Shown: positions 31,872-40,316, counted from the first letter of the stretch. The stretch: 42,767 bases of DNA from Paracoccaceae bacterium (GCA_006226775.1 SBGD01000070.1:1-42767); one strand, 5' to 3'. Translations and numbers: made by a program. The notes: generated from the letters alone by a model not told the origin.

Positions 31872-34370
31872 ATGGATATTGTTCTCGTCACCACCGTGAT
31901 TTCGTCGCTGTTCGTCATTGTCGGCGCGGCCGAGCCCCTGGCGGCGCGCCTGCGGCTGCCCTACGGCGTCATCCTGGCCGTCCTGGGGGTGATGATCGGG
32001 TCGGGGGCGATGTTCTTTCTGCGGACCGAATACACCGACGCGCTGAACCCGGTGGCCGAGGCCATCCTCGGGCTGCCGATCCGCTCGAACGTCTTTCTCT
32101 ATGTCTTCCTGCCGACGCTGCTGTTCCAGGCGACGCTGGGCATGAACCTGCGGCGGATGATGGACGACTGGGTTCCGATCCTGGTGCTGGCCATCGTGGC
32201 GGTGGTGGTGGCCACGCTGAGTGTGGGCTACGCGCTGTTCTGGGTGAGCGGGCTGCCCTTGGCGGCCTGCCTGCTGGTGGGCGCCATCGTGTCGACCACC
32301 GACCCCTCGGCGGTGGTCTCGATCTTCCGCTCGATCTCGGCGCCGCGGCGGCTGGCGCGGATCATCGAGGGCGAGAGCCTGCTGAACGATGCCGCGGCCA
32401 TCGCGCTTTTCGGGCTGTTCATGGGCTTCGTGATGCTGGGCGTGCCTGACCCGAACCTCGGCGATGCCCTGGCCCAGTTTCCGCGGCTGATCCTCGGCGG
32501 GGCGCTGACCGGCTGGCTGCTGGCGCGCGCGGCGGGCTGGGTGATGGCGATGTTCAGCCGTCACGAGCTGGCGCAGGTCTCGATCTCGGTCGCCCTGCCC
32601 TACCTGACCTATATCAGCGCCGAACAGACCATCGGCGCCTCGGGCGTGGTGGCGGTGGTCGCCGCCGGGCTGACGCTGAACCTGACCGGGCCGGGGCGCG
32701 TGCCGCCGCAGGCCTGGTCGAACCTGCGCGAGCTTTGGGACGTGCTGGCCCATTGGGCCGGGGCGCTGATCTTCATCCTCGCCGCCCTGCTGATCCCGCG
32801 GATCATGGAGGACATGCGGGCCGAGGATTTCCTGCTGATCGGCGTCGTGGTGCTGGCGGCGATCGTCGCGCGGGCGGCGATCCTCTACCTGCTGCTGCCG
32901 CTGCTGACCGCCTTCAAGGTCTCGCCCGCGGTCGAGGGCCCCTACCGCATCGCCATCCTCTGGGGCGGGATGCGCGGCGCGGTCACGCTGGCGCTGGCGC
33001 TGGCTGTGACCGAAAGCCTGCGGGTGCCCAGCGACATCCAGCGGATCGTGGGCATCCTCGCCACCGGCTTCACCCTGTTCACCCTGATCGTGCAGGGCAC
33101 CACGCTGCGCTTCGTGATCGGCTGGCTCGGGCTTGACCGGCTGTCGCCCATCGACGAGGCGCTGTCGCGCCAGGTGGTCGCCGTCGCCCTGCAGACCGTG
33201 CGTGAGGACGTGGCCCGCGCCACCGAGAACTACGACCTGAGCCATGACAACGTGCGCGACGAGGCCAAGCGCTTCGGCGAAAGGCTCGACGCCGCGGTGG
33301 CCACCGCCGAGGCTAGCGCCGACATCCTCGACCGCGACCGCATCACCCTGGGGCTGATCGCGCTGGCCGGGCACGAGCGCGGGGTGATCCTGGCGCGGGT
33401 GCGCGAACGGACGATCTCGGCGCGGATGGCCGAACAGGTGCTGTCGGACGCCGACCGGCTGATCGAGGGCGCGCGCACCGGCGGGCGCAGCGGCTACCAG
33501 CGCGCGGCGCGGCGCAGCACCTCCTATGGCCCGGCGATCCGTGCCGCGCTCAAGCTGCACAGCCGGCTGGGAATCTCCGTCCCGCTGGCGCGAATGACCG
33601 CCGACCGCTTCGAGCGGCTGTTGTCGCAGCGCCTGATCCTGCGCGATCTGGGCGCCTTCATCGGCGGGCGGATCCGGCGGATCCATGGCCGCCGGGTGGC
33701 TGACCTGCTGCACGAATTGCTGTCGCGCCGGGTTGAGGCGGTGGAAACCGCGCTGGAAGGGCTGCGGCTGCAATATCCCGGCTATGCCGAGAAGCTGGAG
33801 CGCCGCTTCATCCGCCGCACCGCACTGCGGCTGGAGGAACGCGAGTATACCGCGATGCGCGGCGACGGGCTGATCGGCTTCGAGGTCTACAACACGCTGA
33901 TGCAGGATCTCGGCGCGCGGCGGGCCGCCGCCGAACGGCGCCCCCGCCTCGACATCGCGGTGCAGCGGGCCGAGTTCGTGCGGCAGTTTCCGCTGTTCGA
34001 GGATATCGACGATGCCGCGCTGAAACGGCTGAGCCGGTCGCTCAAGACCCGCTACGTCAATGCCGGCGACGTGATCATCGGCAAGGGCACCCCGGCCACC
34101 AGCGTCTATTTCATCGCCTCCGGCGCGGTGGAACTGGAAAGCGCCGGCCAGACCTGGCGGCTGGGCCGGGGCGAGATGTTCGGTCAGATCGCGCTGTTGA
34201 ACAAGCGCACGGTGCGGACCGAGGTGCGCGCCATCGTGCCCTCGACCTTCCTGATCCTCGGCAATGCCCAGTTCCAGCGCCTGCTCAGGCGCAGCAAGGT
34301 CTTGCAGGAGGCGGTGCGCGCCAGTGCCGAGAAACGCGGCATCGCGCCGGAAAAGCTGGTGGCCGAATAG
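31872..34370 (+). CDS. CPA1-type Na+/H+ (or K+/H+) antiporter with C-terminal cyclic-nucleotide-binding-like domain
   Basis: The 832-residue protein has about 12 membrane helices in the first 420 residues, with CPA1 signatures STTDPSAVVS (141-150; ion-site Asp) and EGESLLNDAAAIALF (167-181). A long cytosolic region (about 430-700) is helical and Arg/Glu-rich. The end (about 703-815) is a cNMP-binding-like fold (FPLFEDIDDAALKRLSRSLK, then VIIGKGTPATSVYFIASGAV and GEMFGQIALLNKRTVRTEV). The phosphate-binding cassette is degenerate (FGQIALLNKRTVRT) compared with FGE-A-L-R-A, so ligand binding is uncertain. This resembles plant SOS1-like and bacterial NhaP-type exchangers. Confidence 0.93.
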   Translation: MDIVLVTTVISSLFVIVGAAEPLAARLRLPYGVILAVLGVMIGSGAMFFLRTEYTDALNPVAEAILGLPIRSNVFLYVFLPTLLFQATLGMNLRRMMDDWVPILVLAIVAVVVATLSVGYALFWVSGLPLAACLLVGAIVSTTDPSAVVSIFRSISAPRRLARIIEGESLLNDAAAIALFGLFMGFVMLGVPDPNLGDALAQFPRLILGGALTGWLLARAAGWVMAMFSRHELAQVSISVALPYLTYISAEQTIGASGVVAVVAAGLTLNLTGPGRVPPQAWSNLRELWDVLAHWAGALIFILAALLIPRIMEDMRAEDFLLIGVVVLAAIVARAAILYLLLPLLTAFKVSPAVEGPYRIAILWGGMRGAVTLALALAVTESLRVPSDIQRIVGILATGFTLFTLIVQGTTLRFVIGWLGLDRLSPIDEALSRQVVAVALQTVREDVARATENYDLSHDNVRDEAKRFGERLDAAVATAEASADILDRDRITLGLIALAGHERGVILARVRERTISARMAEQVLSDADRLIEGARTGGRSGYQRAARRSTSYGPAIRAALKLHSRLGISVPLARMTADRFERLLSQRLILRDLGAFIGGRIRRIHGRRVADLLHELLSRRVEAVETALEGLRLQYPGYAEKLERRFIRRTALRLEEREYTAMRGDGLIGFEVYNTLMQDLGARRAAAERRPRLDIAVQRAEFVRQFPLFEDIDDAALKRLSRSLKTRYVNAGDVIIGKGTPATSVYFIASGAVELESAGQTWRLGRGEMFGQIALLNKRTVRTEVRAIVPSTFLILGNAQFQRLLRRSKVLQEAVRASAEKRGIAPEKLVAE

Positions 34371-34374
34371 GCCC

Positions 34375-34401
34375 GGGTCCGGCGATCATCCCGCCGGACC
34401 C
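34375..34401. terminator. Shared hairpin between convergent antiporter and binding-protein genes
   Basis: GGGTCCGGC (34375-34383) pairs perfectly with GCCGGACCC (34393-34401) around a 9-base loop. It sits 4 bases past one stop and 11 bases before the other, so it can serve both transcripts. No T-tract is seen. Confidence 0.65.
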
Positions 34402-34412
34402 TGCGCTTCAGG

Positions 34413-35399
34413 TCAGTTCAGCGCCTTGTCGGTGACCACGGAGGTCCAGGCGCCTTCCGGCTCCTTCGTGATCACCGGGTCCGAGCCGCCGGCCAGCAGG
34501 GTCGCCACCGTGCGTTCGTAATCCGCCGGGTCCAGCGCGCCGTTCGAGCCCGCGGTCAGCTTGGCCACCTCGCCCATCATGCGGATCTGGTGCTCTTCGG
34601 TCTGGGCGCCGGTCTCGTCATAGTCGAGCACGATCATCGCCGCCTCTTCCGGGTTCTCCTCGGCCCATTTCCAGCCCTGCATCGAGGCCCGGACGAATTT
34701 CGCCATCTTGGCCACGAACTCCGGATCGTCGAGGCTGTCTTCAAGGACGTAGAGCCCGTCTTCCATGATATCCACGTCATAATCCGAATACTTGAAGGTC
34801 GAAAGATCATCGGGCGACACGCCCGCGTCCATGATCTGCCAGTATTCATTGTAGGTCATGACCGTAACACAGTCGGCCTGCCGTTGAAGCAGCGGGTCGA
34901 CGTTGAAGCCGATCTTCATCACCTCGACCGAATCCTCGGACGCGCCCGTCGTATCCAGTTCCAGCTTGGACAGCCAGTTCAGCAATGGAAACTCATTCCC
35001 GAAAAACCATGTGCCGAGCGTGTGACCGGCGAAGTCCTCGGGTTCTTCGATCCCGGAATCTTTCCAACAGGACAACATCAAACCCGAATTCTTGAACGGC
35101 TGTGCGATGTTGACCAGCGGCAGCCCCTTCTCGCGCGCGGCCAGTGCCGCGGGCATCCATTCGACGATCACATCGGCGCCACCCCCGGCGATCACCTGCG
35201 TCGGCGCGATGTCCGGCCCGCCGGGCAGGACCGTGACGTTCAGCCCCGCGTCGTCGTAATAGCCGTTCTCGAGCGCCACGTAATAGCCCGCGAACTGCGC
35301 CTGGGTGACCCATTTGAGTTGCAGCGTCACGTCCTGCGCCATGGCGGCCCCGGTCAGCGCGGTACTGGCCAGCGCGGCGGCGATGAATGTCTGTTTCAT
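34413..35399 (-). CDS. NMT1/THI5-like ABC substrate-binding protein (probable pyrimidine-related importer)
   Basis: This 328-residue periplasmic protein starts at ATG 35399 behind AGGAGAG and has a signal peptide (MKQTFIAAALASTALTGAAM, cut after AMA-Q). The mature start VTLQLKWVTQAQFAGYYVAL, then GYYDDAGLNVTVLPGGPDI, is the NMT1/THI5 fold used for thiamine precursors, pyrimidines, taurine and similar ligands. It is the last gene of an operon in the order amidohydrolase, dihydropyrimidinase, ATPase, two permeases and this protein, so a pyrimidine, hydantoin or related ligand is likely. The exact ligand cannot be read from sequence. Confidence 0.9.
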   Translation of the reverse strand: MKQTFIAAALASTALTGAAMAQDVTLQLKWVTQAQFAGYYVALENGYYDDAGLNVTVLPGGPDIAPTQVIAGGGADVIVEWMPAALAAREKGLPLVNIAQPFKNSGLMLSCWKDSGIEEPEDFAGHTLGTWFFGNEFPLLNWLSKLELDTTGASEDSVEVMKIGFNVDPLLQRQADCVTVMTYNEYWQIMDAGVSPDDLSTFKYSDYDVDIMEDGLYVLEDSLDDPEFVAKMAKFVRASMQGWKWAEENPEEAAMIVLDYDETGAQTEEHQIRMMGEVAKLTAGSNGALDPADYERTVATLLAGGSDPVITKEPEGAWTSVVTDKALN

Positions 35400-35431
35400 T
35401 GTCTTCTCTCCTGTTGGTTTCTTATGTCCGG

Positions 35432-36277
35432 TCACCCGCGTTGCGACGGATGCCAGAAGGTTGCCTTTTTCTCCACGAAGACCACCAGCCCGTAGACCAG
35501 CGTGCCGGTCAGCGCGGCGACGACGATGGCCGACCAGACCAGCCCGAGATCAAGCTGGCCGATGGAGGTTGAGATGCGAAAGCCCAGGCCCTGGGTGGGC
35601 GAGCCGAAGAACTCGGCCACGATGGCGCCGATCAGCGCCAGGGTCGAGGTGATCTTGAGCCCGTTGAAGATGAAGGGAAGCGCCGCGGGCAGGCGCAGCT
35701 TGCGCAGGGTCTTGCCCCAGCCGGCGGCATAGGTGTGCATCAGGTCGCGCTGCATGGCCGAGGTCTCCTGCAACCCCGCGACGGTGTTCACCAGCATCGG
35801 GAAATAGACCATGAGCACCACCACCGCCGCCTTCGACTGCCAGCCGAAGCCGAACCACATCACCAGGATCGGCGCGGTGCCGACGATGGGAAGTGCGGCC
35901 ATGAAGTTGCCCAGGGGCAGCAGCCCGTCGCGCAGATAGGCGTAGCGGTCGACCAGCAGCGCCGTCAGCACCGCCGCCCCGCAGCCGATCACCCAGCCCG
36001 AGAGCGCGCCCTTGAGGATGGTCTGCACGAAATCCCCCCAGAGCAGGGGCAGGTTGGCGGCGAAGGTCGCCACGATCTCGCTCGGCGGCGGCAGGATCAC
36101 CCGGGGCACGCCCAGCCCGGTCACGATCAGCTCCCACATGATCAGGATGGTGGCGCCGAAGATCAGCGGCACCGCCAGCCGCGCCGCCCTCGTGTCATGC
36201 GCCGGGCCATTGGCCAGCCGCAGGTTGACCGCAAGGCCCAGGGCCCAGACCACGAGCGCGCCGATGACATGGATCAT
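35432..36277 (-). CDS. ABC transporter permease (SsuC/ThiX-type), second of pair
   Basis: This 281-residue BPD_transp_1 permease has about six to seven helices. The EAA-like loop reads QRDLMHTYAAGWGKTLRKLR followed by LPAALPFIFNGLKIT, as in nitrate/sulfonate/pyrimidine-type importers. It starts at ATG 36277, overlapping the previous permease stop as ATGA, and is followed by the binding protein after 32 bases. It forms a heterodimer candidate with the permease at 36274-37269. Confidence 0.92.
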   Translation of the reverse strand: MIHVIGALVVWALGLAVNLRLANGPAHDTRAARLAVPLIFGATILIMWELIVTGLGVPRVILPPPSEIVATFAANLPLLWGDFVQTILKGALSGWVIGCGAAVLTALLVDRYAYLRDGLLPLGNFMAALPIVGTAPILVMWFGFGWQSKAAVVVLMVYFPMLVNTVAGLQETSAMQRDLMHTYAAGWGKTLRKLRLPAALPFIFNGLKITSTLALIGAIVAEFFGSPTQGLGFRISTSIGQLDLGLVWSAIVVAALTGTLVYGLVVFVEKKATFWHPSQRG

Positions 36278-37269
36278 GGCCGCATCCCCATCCGCCGCAG
36301 CGTGCGTTTCTCGGCCGCGCCGATGGCCCAGACCAAGAGCGCCGCCAGCGCCGCCGCAAGAAACAGCGCCGCCCAGATCTGCACCGTCTGGCCGTAGTAG
36401 CTGCCCGCCAGCATCCGCGCGCCCAGCCCGCCCTTCTGGACGGGAAGTTCGCCGACGATGGCGCCCACCAGGCTGGCGGCGATGGCGATCTTGAGCGAGG
36501 CAAAGAGATAGGGCACCGAGGCCGGCAGGCGCAGCTTGAACAGCACTTCGGTTGACGAGGCGTAATAGGTCCGCATCAGGTCCATCTGCATGGCATCGGG
36601 GCTGCGCAGCCCCTTGACCATGCCGACGACGACCGGAAAGAACGAGAGATAGGCCGAGATCACCGCCTTGGGCAAAAGCCCCTGCACGCCGACGGAATAG
36701 AGCACCACGATGATCATCGGGGCGAGGGCCACGATGGGAATGGTCTGGCTGACGATGGCCCAGGGCATGACCGACATGTCCATGACGCGGGAATGCACGA
36801 TCCCCACCGCCAAGAGGATGCCCAGGCCGGTGCCGATCAGGAAGCCCACCATGGTGGCGTTCAGCGTCACCATCGCATGATAGACCAGCCCGCGGTTCGA
36901 CAGGCTGCCCGAGTTCACGATGCCGCGGCGGCCGGTGGTTTCCTCGACCCAGGTGGACTTGTAAAGCTCGCTCACCACCTGGTGCGGCGCGGGCAGGCGG
37001 GGCCGCTCGAGGCTCCAGCTTTCGCCGAGCGCATGGGTATTGCCGACAACCAGCGCAAGGTTGCCGGTGTCGCGCCGGGCCAGCGCGCTGTCGGGGGTGA
37101 TGGCCACCCCGGCGCGCTCGGCCCGGGTCAGGGTTTCCTGCACGTTCATCGGCACCACGGCCAGGTACCACAGCGCAAAGAGCGCCAGCACCACGGTGAG
37201 CACCGGCGGCACCCGAAGCGCCGCTGTCCCGGACTTGCTCCGGGACCTCATGTCCAGCGCGTCAGACAT
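36274..37269 (-). CDS. ABC transporter permease (SsuC/ThiX-type), first of pair, with repeat-derived 5' end
   Basis: The 331-residue permease has a first helix at about 22-40, a long periplasmic stretch (about 41-125), then the transport core with the EAA-like loop (DLMRTYYASSTEVLFKLRLP, then ASVPYLFASLKIA). The start at ATG 37269 (MSDALDMRSRSK) lies inside an inverted pair of palindromic repeats. Residues about 7-15 (RSRSKSGTA) are encoded by one of them (37226-37250). No other start precedes helix 1, and the ribosome site is weak. The repeats have therefore apparently become part of the gene and its leader. Confidence 0.9.
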   Translation of the reverse strand: MSDALDMRSRSKSGTAALRVPPVLTVVLALFALWYLAVVPMNVQETLTRAERAGVAITPDSALARRDTGNLALVVGNTHALGESWSLERPRLPAPHQVVSELYKSTWVEETTGRRGIVNSGSLSNRGLVYHAMVTLNATMVGFLIGTGLGILLAVGIVHSRVMDMSVMPWAIVSQTIPIVALAPMIIVVLYSVGVQGLLPKAVISAYLSFFPVVVGMVKGLRSPDAMQMDLMRTYYASSTEVLFKLRLPASVPYLFASLKIAIAASLVGAIVGELPVQKGGLGARMLAGSYYGQTVQIWAALFLAAALAALLVWAIGAAEKRTLRRMGMRP

Positions 37270-37312
37270 CGCGCAGCTCGCGGGCCGGGAGGTCCCGGAT
37301 CAGGTCCGGGAC
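37226..37312. repeat. REP-like palindromes, inverted pair 2, overlapping a permease start
   Basis: GTCCCGG-ACTTGCT-CCGGGAC plus CTCA (37226-37250) faces GGAG-GTCCCGG-ATCAGGT-CCGGGAC (37288-37312 including the tail), tail to tail with 37 bases between. The permease ATG (37269-37267) falls between the two copies and the left copy is coding sequence. Confidence 0.85.
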
Positions 37313-37332
37313 GGCGTGGCGCTGCCCCGCGC

Positions 37333-38124
37333 TCATTCCTCGTACCCCGCGCGCAGCCCTTCGCGCACCCGATGCGCGATGGCGATGAAATCCTGCGTGT
37401 CGCGGATGTCCAGCGGGCGCTCCTTGGGCAGCGGGCTTTCGATGATGTCGGTGATCCGCCCGGGCCGCGGCGACATCACCACGATATGGGTCGAGAGATA
37501 GACCGCCTCGGGGATCGAATGGGTGACGAAGGCGATGGTCTTGTCGGTCTTGGCCCAGAGCCGCAGCACCTCTTCGTTCAGCCGGTCGCGCACGATCTCG
37601 TCGAGCGCGCCGAAGGGTTCGTCCATCAACAAGAGATCCGCGTCGAAGGCCAGCGCCCGCGCGATGCTCGCCCGTTGCTGCATCCCGCCCGACAGCTGCC
37701 AGGGAAATTTCTTCTCGAAGCCCGACAGTTCGACCAGCTCGAGCACCCGCGCGATCCGCGCCTGCTGCTCGGCCTTCGAGAAGCCCATGATCTCGAGCGG
37801 CAGCGCGATATTGCGCCCGATGGTGCGCCAGGGATAAAGCCCCGCCGCCTGGAAGACATAGCCATAGGCGCGCGCGCGCCGCGCCGCGTCGGGGGTCATG
37901 CCATTGACGCTCAGGCTGCCGCCCGTCGGCTGCTCCAGCGCCGCGATGCAGCGCAGGAAGGTGGTCTTGCCACAGCCCGAGGGGCCGATGAAGCTGACGA
38001 AGGCGCCCTTGGGGATATCCAGCGTGATGTCCTTGAGCGCATGCACGGGACCGTCGCCGGTCTGGAAGGTCAGGTCGAGGTGGCTGGCGCGGATCACGGT
38101 CTCGGCGGGGGCCGGGTGCGTCAT
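37333..38124 (-). CDS. ABC transporter ATPase of the pyrimidine-locus importer
   Basis: This SsuB/ThiZ/TauB-class ATPase has a Walker A (IGPSGCGKTTFLRC), a signature LSGGMQQRASIARALA and a Walker B DLLLMDEPFGALDE, then the switch His in AFVTHSIPEAVYLS. ATG 38124 (MTHPAPAETVIRAS) gives 263 residues. A GTG at 38166 could add 14. It follows the dihydropyrimidinase by 283 bases that contain a dispersed repeat, and it is followed by the two permeases after a repeat pair. Confidence 0.93.
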   Translation of the reverse strand: MTHPAPAETVIRASHLDLTFQTGDGPVHALKDITLDIPKGAFVSFIGPSGCGKTTFLRCIAALEQPTGGSLSVNGMTPDAARRARAYGYVFQAAGLYPWRTIGRNIALPLEIMGFSKAEQQARIARVLELVELSGFEKKFPWQLSGGMQQRASIARALAFDADLLLMDEPFGALDEIVRDRLNEEVLRLWAKTDKTIAFVTHSIPEAVYLSTHIVVMSPRPGRITDIIESPLPKERPLDIRDTQDFIAIAHRVREGLRAGYEE

Positions 38125-38321
38125 GGGGATTACCTTGCGGTCGGCCGGGGCGGCAGGGGTGATCACGGGGCGGGGTGCTCCTTCATCATATCACGACAGT
38201 CGCTGGAAAGCGCGAGACGCGCAGCGCTGGGCCGCGGTGCGGCGATCCGACGGGAGTATTGCAGCACTCTATCTCTCCACATCCGAAAAACCTCGGTACG
38301 ATGCGCCAACGGCAACCATAT

Positions 38322-38384
38322 CGCCGTGCCGGGGGGCGGCCCGGCGATGTGCGGCGGCTTCGCCTTGATTCCGCACGAGTGAGG
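38322..38384. repeat. Dispersed GC-rich repeat, copy 1
   Basis: The stretch GCGGCGGCTTCGCCTTGATT followed by CCGC, with the preceding CCGGCGATG, recurs nearly exactly at 42405-42451. It lies in the 283-base gap between the dihydropyrimidinase and the ATPase. I see no gene in this gap. The sequence would read GGFALIP in one frame, but there is no coding support. Confidence 0.7.
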
Positions 38385-38407
38385 ATTGAAAGTTTCGCCC
38401 CACGAAA

Positions 38408-39862
38408 TCACACTCCGCTCGCCGGTATGCCCGACCGTTCCACCGGCCGCGGGGCAGTGAGTTCCTTCCACTTCGACAGCGCCTTGTTGGTCGCCGTGTT
38501 GGGCGCGCGCTTGACGAATTCGCCGTGGCCTTCCTGCGACCGCAACTCGCCGTCATGCACCGCCACATGCCCCCGCGTCAGGGTAAAGCGGGGCAGGCCC
38601 TTGACCTCCTTGCCCTCGAAGACGTTGTAGTCGATGGCCGAGACCTGTTTGCCGGCGGTGATGGTCTTGGTCTTCTCCGGATCCCAGACCACGATATCGG
38701 CATCCGCGCCGGGCAGGATCGCGCCCTTTTTCGGGTAGCAATTCAGCACCTTGGCGATATTGGTGGAGGTGATCGCAACGAATTCCTCCGGCGTCAGCCG
38801 CCCGGTCTCGACGCCATGGGTCCAGAGCATCGGCATCCGGTCCTCGAGCCCTCCGGTGCCATTGGGGATCTTGGTGAAATCACCAACGCCATAGCGCTTC
38901 TGCTCGGTTGTAAAGGCGCAATGATCGGTGGCGACGACCGACAACGACCCGGATTGCAGTCCGGCCCAGAGCGAGTCCTGGTGCTTCTGGTTGCGGAACG
39001 GCGGCGACATGACGCGGCGCGCGGCATGGTCCCAGTCGGTGTTGAAATATTCGCTCTCGTCCAGCGTCAGGTGCTGGATCAGCGGCTCGCCCCAGACCCG
39101 CTTGCCTTGCTGGCGGGCGCGGCGGATGGCCTCGTGCGCCTCCTCGCAAGAGACATGCACGACGTAGAGCGGCACCCCGGCCATGTCGGCGATCATGATG
39201 GCACGGTTGGCGGCCTCGCCCTCGACCTGCGGCGGGCGGGAATAGGCGTGGGCCTCGGGGCCGGTGTTGCCCTCGGCCAGGAGCTTTTGCTGAAGGTCGG
39301 CCACGACGTCGCCGTTCTCGGCATGGACCATGGCGATGCCGCCCAGCTCTCCGATCCGCTGGAACGAGGCATACATCTCGTCGTCCTGCACCATCAGCGC
39401 GCCCTTGTAGGCCATGAAGTGCTTGAAGGTGTTGATGCCGCGGTCCTTTACGACGGTCTCCATTTCGTTGAAGACCTGCTCGCCCCACCAGGTGACCGCC
39501 ATGTGGAAGCTGTAATCGCAATGCGCGCGGGTCGACTTGTTGTCCCACATCTTGAGCGCGTCGAGCAGGCCCTGGCCGGGTGACGGCAGCGCAAAGTCGA
39601 CCACCATGGTCGTGCCGCCCGCCAGCGCGGCGCGGGTGCCAGAGTCGAAATCGTCGGTGGAATAGGTGCCCATGAAGGGCATTTCCAGGTGGGTATGCGG
39701 GTCGATGCCGCCGGGCATGACGTAGCAGCCGGTGGCGTCGAGGGTCTCGTCGCCTTTGAGGTCGGGGCCGATCTCGGTGATCTGGCCGTTATCGATCAAC
39801 ACGTCGGCCTTGTAGGTCCGGTCATGGGTGACGATGGTGCCGTTCTTGATGACTTTGCTCAT
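38408..39862 (-). CDS. hydA: Dihydropyrimidinase (D-hydantoinase)
   Basis: This 484-residue cyclic amidohydrolase hydrolyses dihydrouracil/dihydrothymine to N-carbamoyl-beta-amino acids. The dinuclear Zn site is complete: H56 and H58 (GGIDPHTHLE), carboxylated K153 (FMAYKGAL), H180 (MVHAENGD), H236 (YVVHVSCE) and D313 (VATDHCAF). The FNTDWDHAARRVMSPPFRNQ region is typical of dihydropyrimidinases rather than allantoinases. It starts at ATG 39862 with GAGGAGA upstream. A palindrome begins 24 bases before the start, and the amidohydrolase that should be adjacent lies beyond a GIY-YIG insertion. Confidence 0.96.
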   Translation of the reverse strand: MSKVIKNGTIVTHDRTYKADVLIDNGQITEIGPDLKGDETLDATGCYVMPGGIDPHTHLEMPFMGTYSTDDFDSGTRAALAGGTTMVVDFALPSPGQGLLDALKMWDNKSTRAHCDYSFHMAVTWWGEQVFNEMETVVKDRGINTFKHFMAYKGALMVQDDEMYASFQRIGELGGIAMVHAENGDVVADLQQKLLAEGNTGPEAHAYSRPPQVEGEAANRAIMIADMAGVPLYVVHVSCEEAHEAIRRARQQGKRVWGEPLIQHLTLDESEYFNTDWDHAARRVMSPPFRNQKHQDSLWAGLQSGSLSVVATDHCAFTTEQKRYGVGDFTKIPNGTGGLEDRMPMLWTHGVETGRLTPEEFVAITSTNIAKVLNCYPKKGAILPGADADIVVWDPEKTKTITAGKQVSAIDYNVFEGKEVKGLPRFTLTRGHVAVHDGELRSQEGHGEFVKRAPNTATNKALSKWKELTAPRPVERSGIPASGV

Positions 39863-39885
39863 GTGGATGTCTCCTCGTGTCGCCC

Positions 39886-40299
39886 GTCCCGGCCTTGCGC
39901 CGGGACCTCACCGGCGCTCACTCGGGAACGAGATGCGTGATATCCCGCCACTGCGGATTGTGTTCCATGATCAACTGGTCTTTCCACGCGCGCCGCCACC
40001 GTTTCAGACGGTGTTCGCGCAGAAGAGAAGTTTCGAATTCTGCGTGCTGCTCGAACCAGACCAGGGTGCGGATATTGTAAGTCGCAGTGTGCTCCGAAAG
40101 CCCGGCGCGGTGTGCCTCGACCCGGGCGCGAAGGTTTCGCGTGCGCCCGATGTAAATCGCACCGCCCGGACGGGAGGCCAGGATATAGACGAAATTGACC
40201 ATGCCCGATGATCTCGCAGGCATGGTTAAAGCCGCGTGAATCGCGCCCCGGCCCCCGCGCCTCGTGGCCGGCCATGAGGTCCCGGGTCAAGCCCGGGAC
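39886..40299. mobile_element. Candidate REPIN-like element: GIY-YIG gene enclosed by inverted palindromes (pair 3)
   Basis: The left end is GTCCCGG-CCTTGCG-CCGGGAC-CTCA (39886-39910). The right end is TGAG-GTCCCGG-GTCAAGC-CCGGGAC (40275-40299). The two ends are inverted relative to one another, tails inward, exactly as in pairs 1 and 2, but enclosing a nuclease gene (39918-40202) instead of about 40-50 bases. The 414-base unit separates two genes of one pathway. No target-site duplication is obvious. Confidence 0.6.
39918..40202 (-). CDS. Small GIY-YIG endonuclease
   Basis: The 94-residue, single-domain protein starts at ATG 40202 (MVNFVYILASRPGG). The GIY-YIG core is VYIL (5-8) with AIYIGRTRNLRARVEAH (15-31): Tyr6, Tyr17, Gly19 and Arg25/27 are in the expected places. 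The candidate metal-binding Glu63 lies in ETSLLREHRLKRWRRAWK. The end (NPQWRDITHLVPE) matches the stand-alone YhbQ-like group. No DNA-binding domain is attached. It stops 8 bases from the left palindrome, and 72 bases separate its start from the right one. It has no expected role in pyrimidine breakdown, so I read it as a passenger of, or actor on, the repeats. Confidence 0.9.
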   Translation of the reverse strand: MVNFVYILASRPGGAIYIGRTRNLRARVEAHRAGLSEHTATYNIRTLVWFEQHAEFETSLLREHRLKRWRRAWKDQLIMEHNPQWRDITHLVPE

Positions 40300-40316
40300 G
40301 GGGTTGGCCTTGTGAC

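Noticed and set aside
31737-33773. 678-residue open frame on - opposite the antiporter
   Set aside because: It is dominated by Gln, His, Arg, Asp and Gly, the usual antisense signature. The + strand gene has clear CPA1 motifs.
35432-37171. 579-residue reading that joins the second permease to upstream sequence
   Set aside because: The first half is an out-of-frame reading of the other permease. The true start is ATG 36277 with an ATGA overlap.
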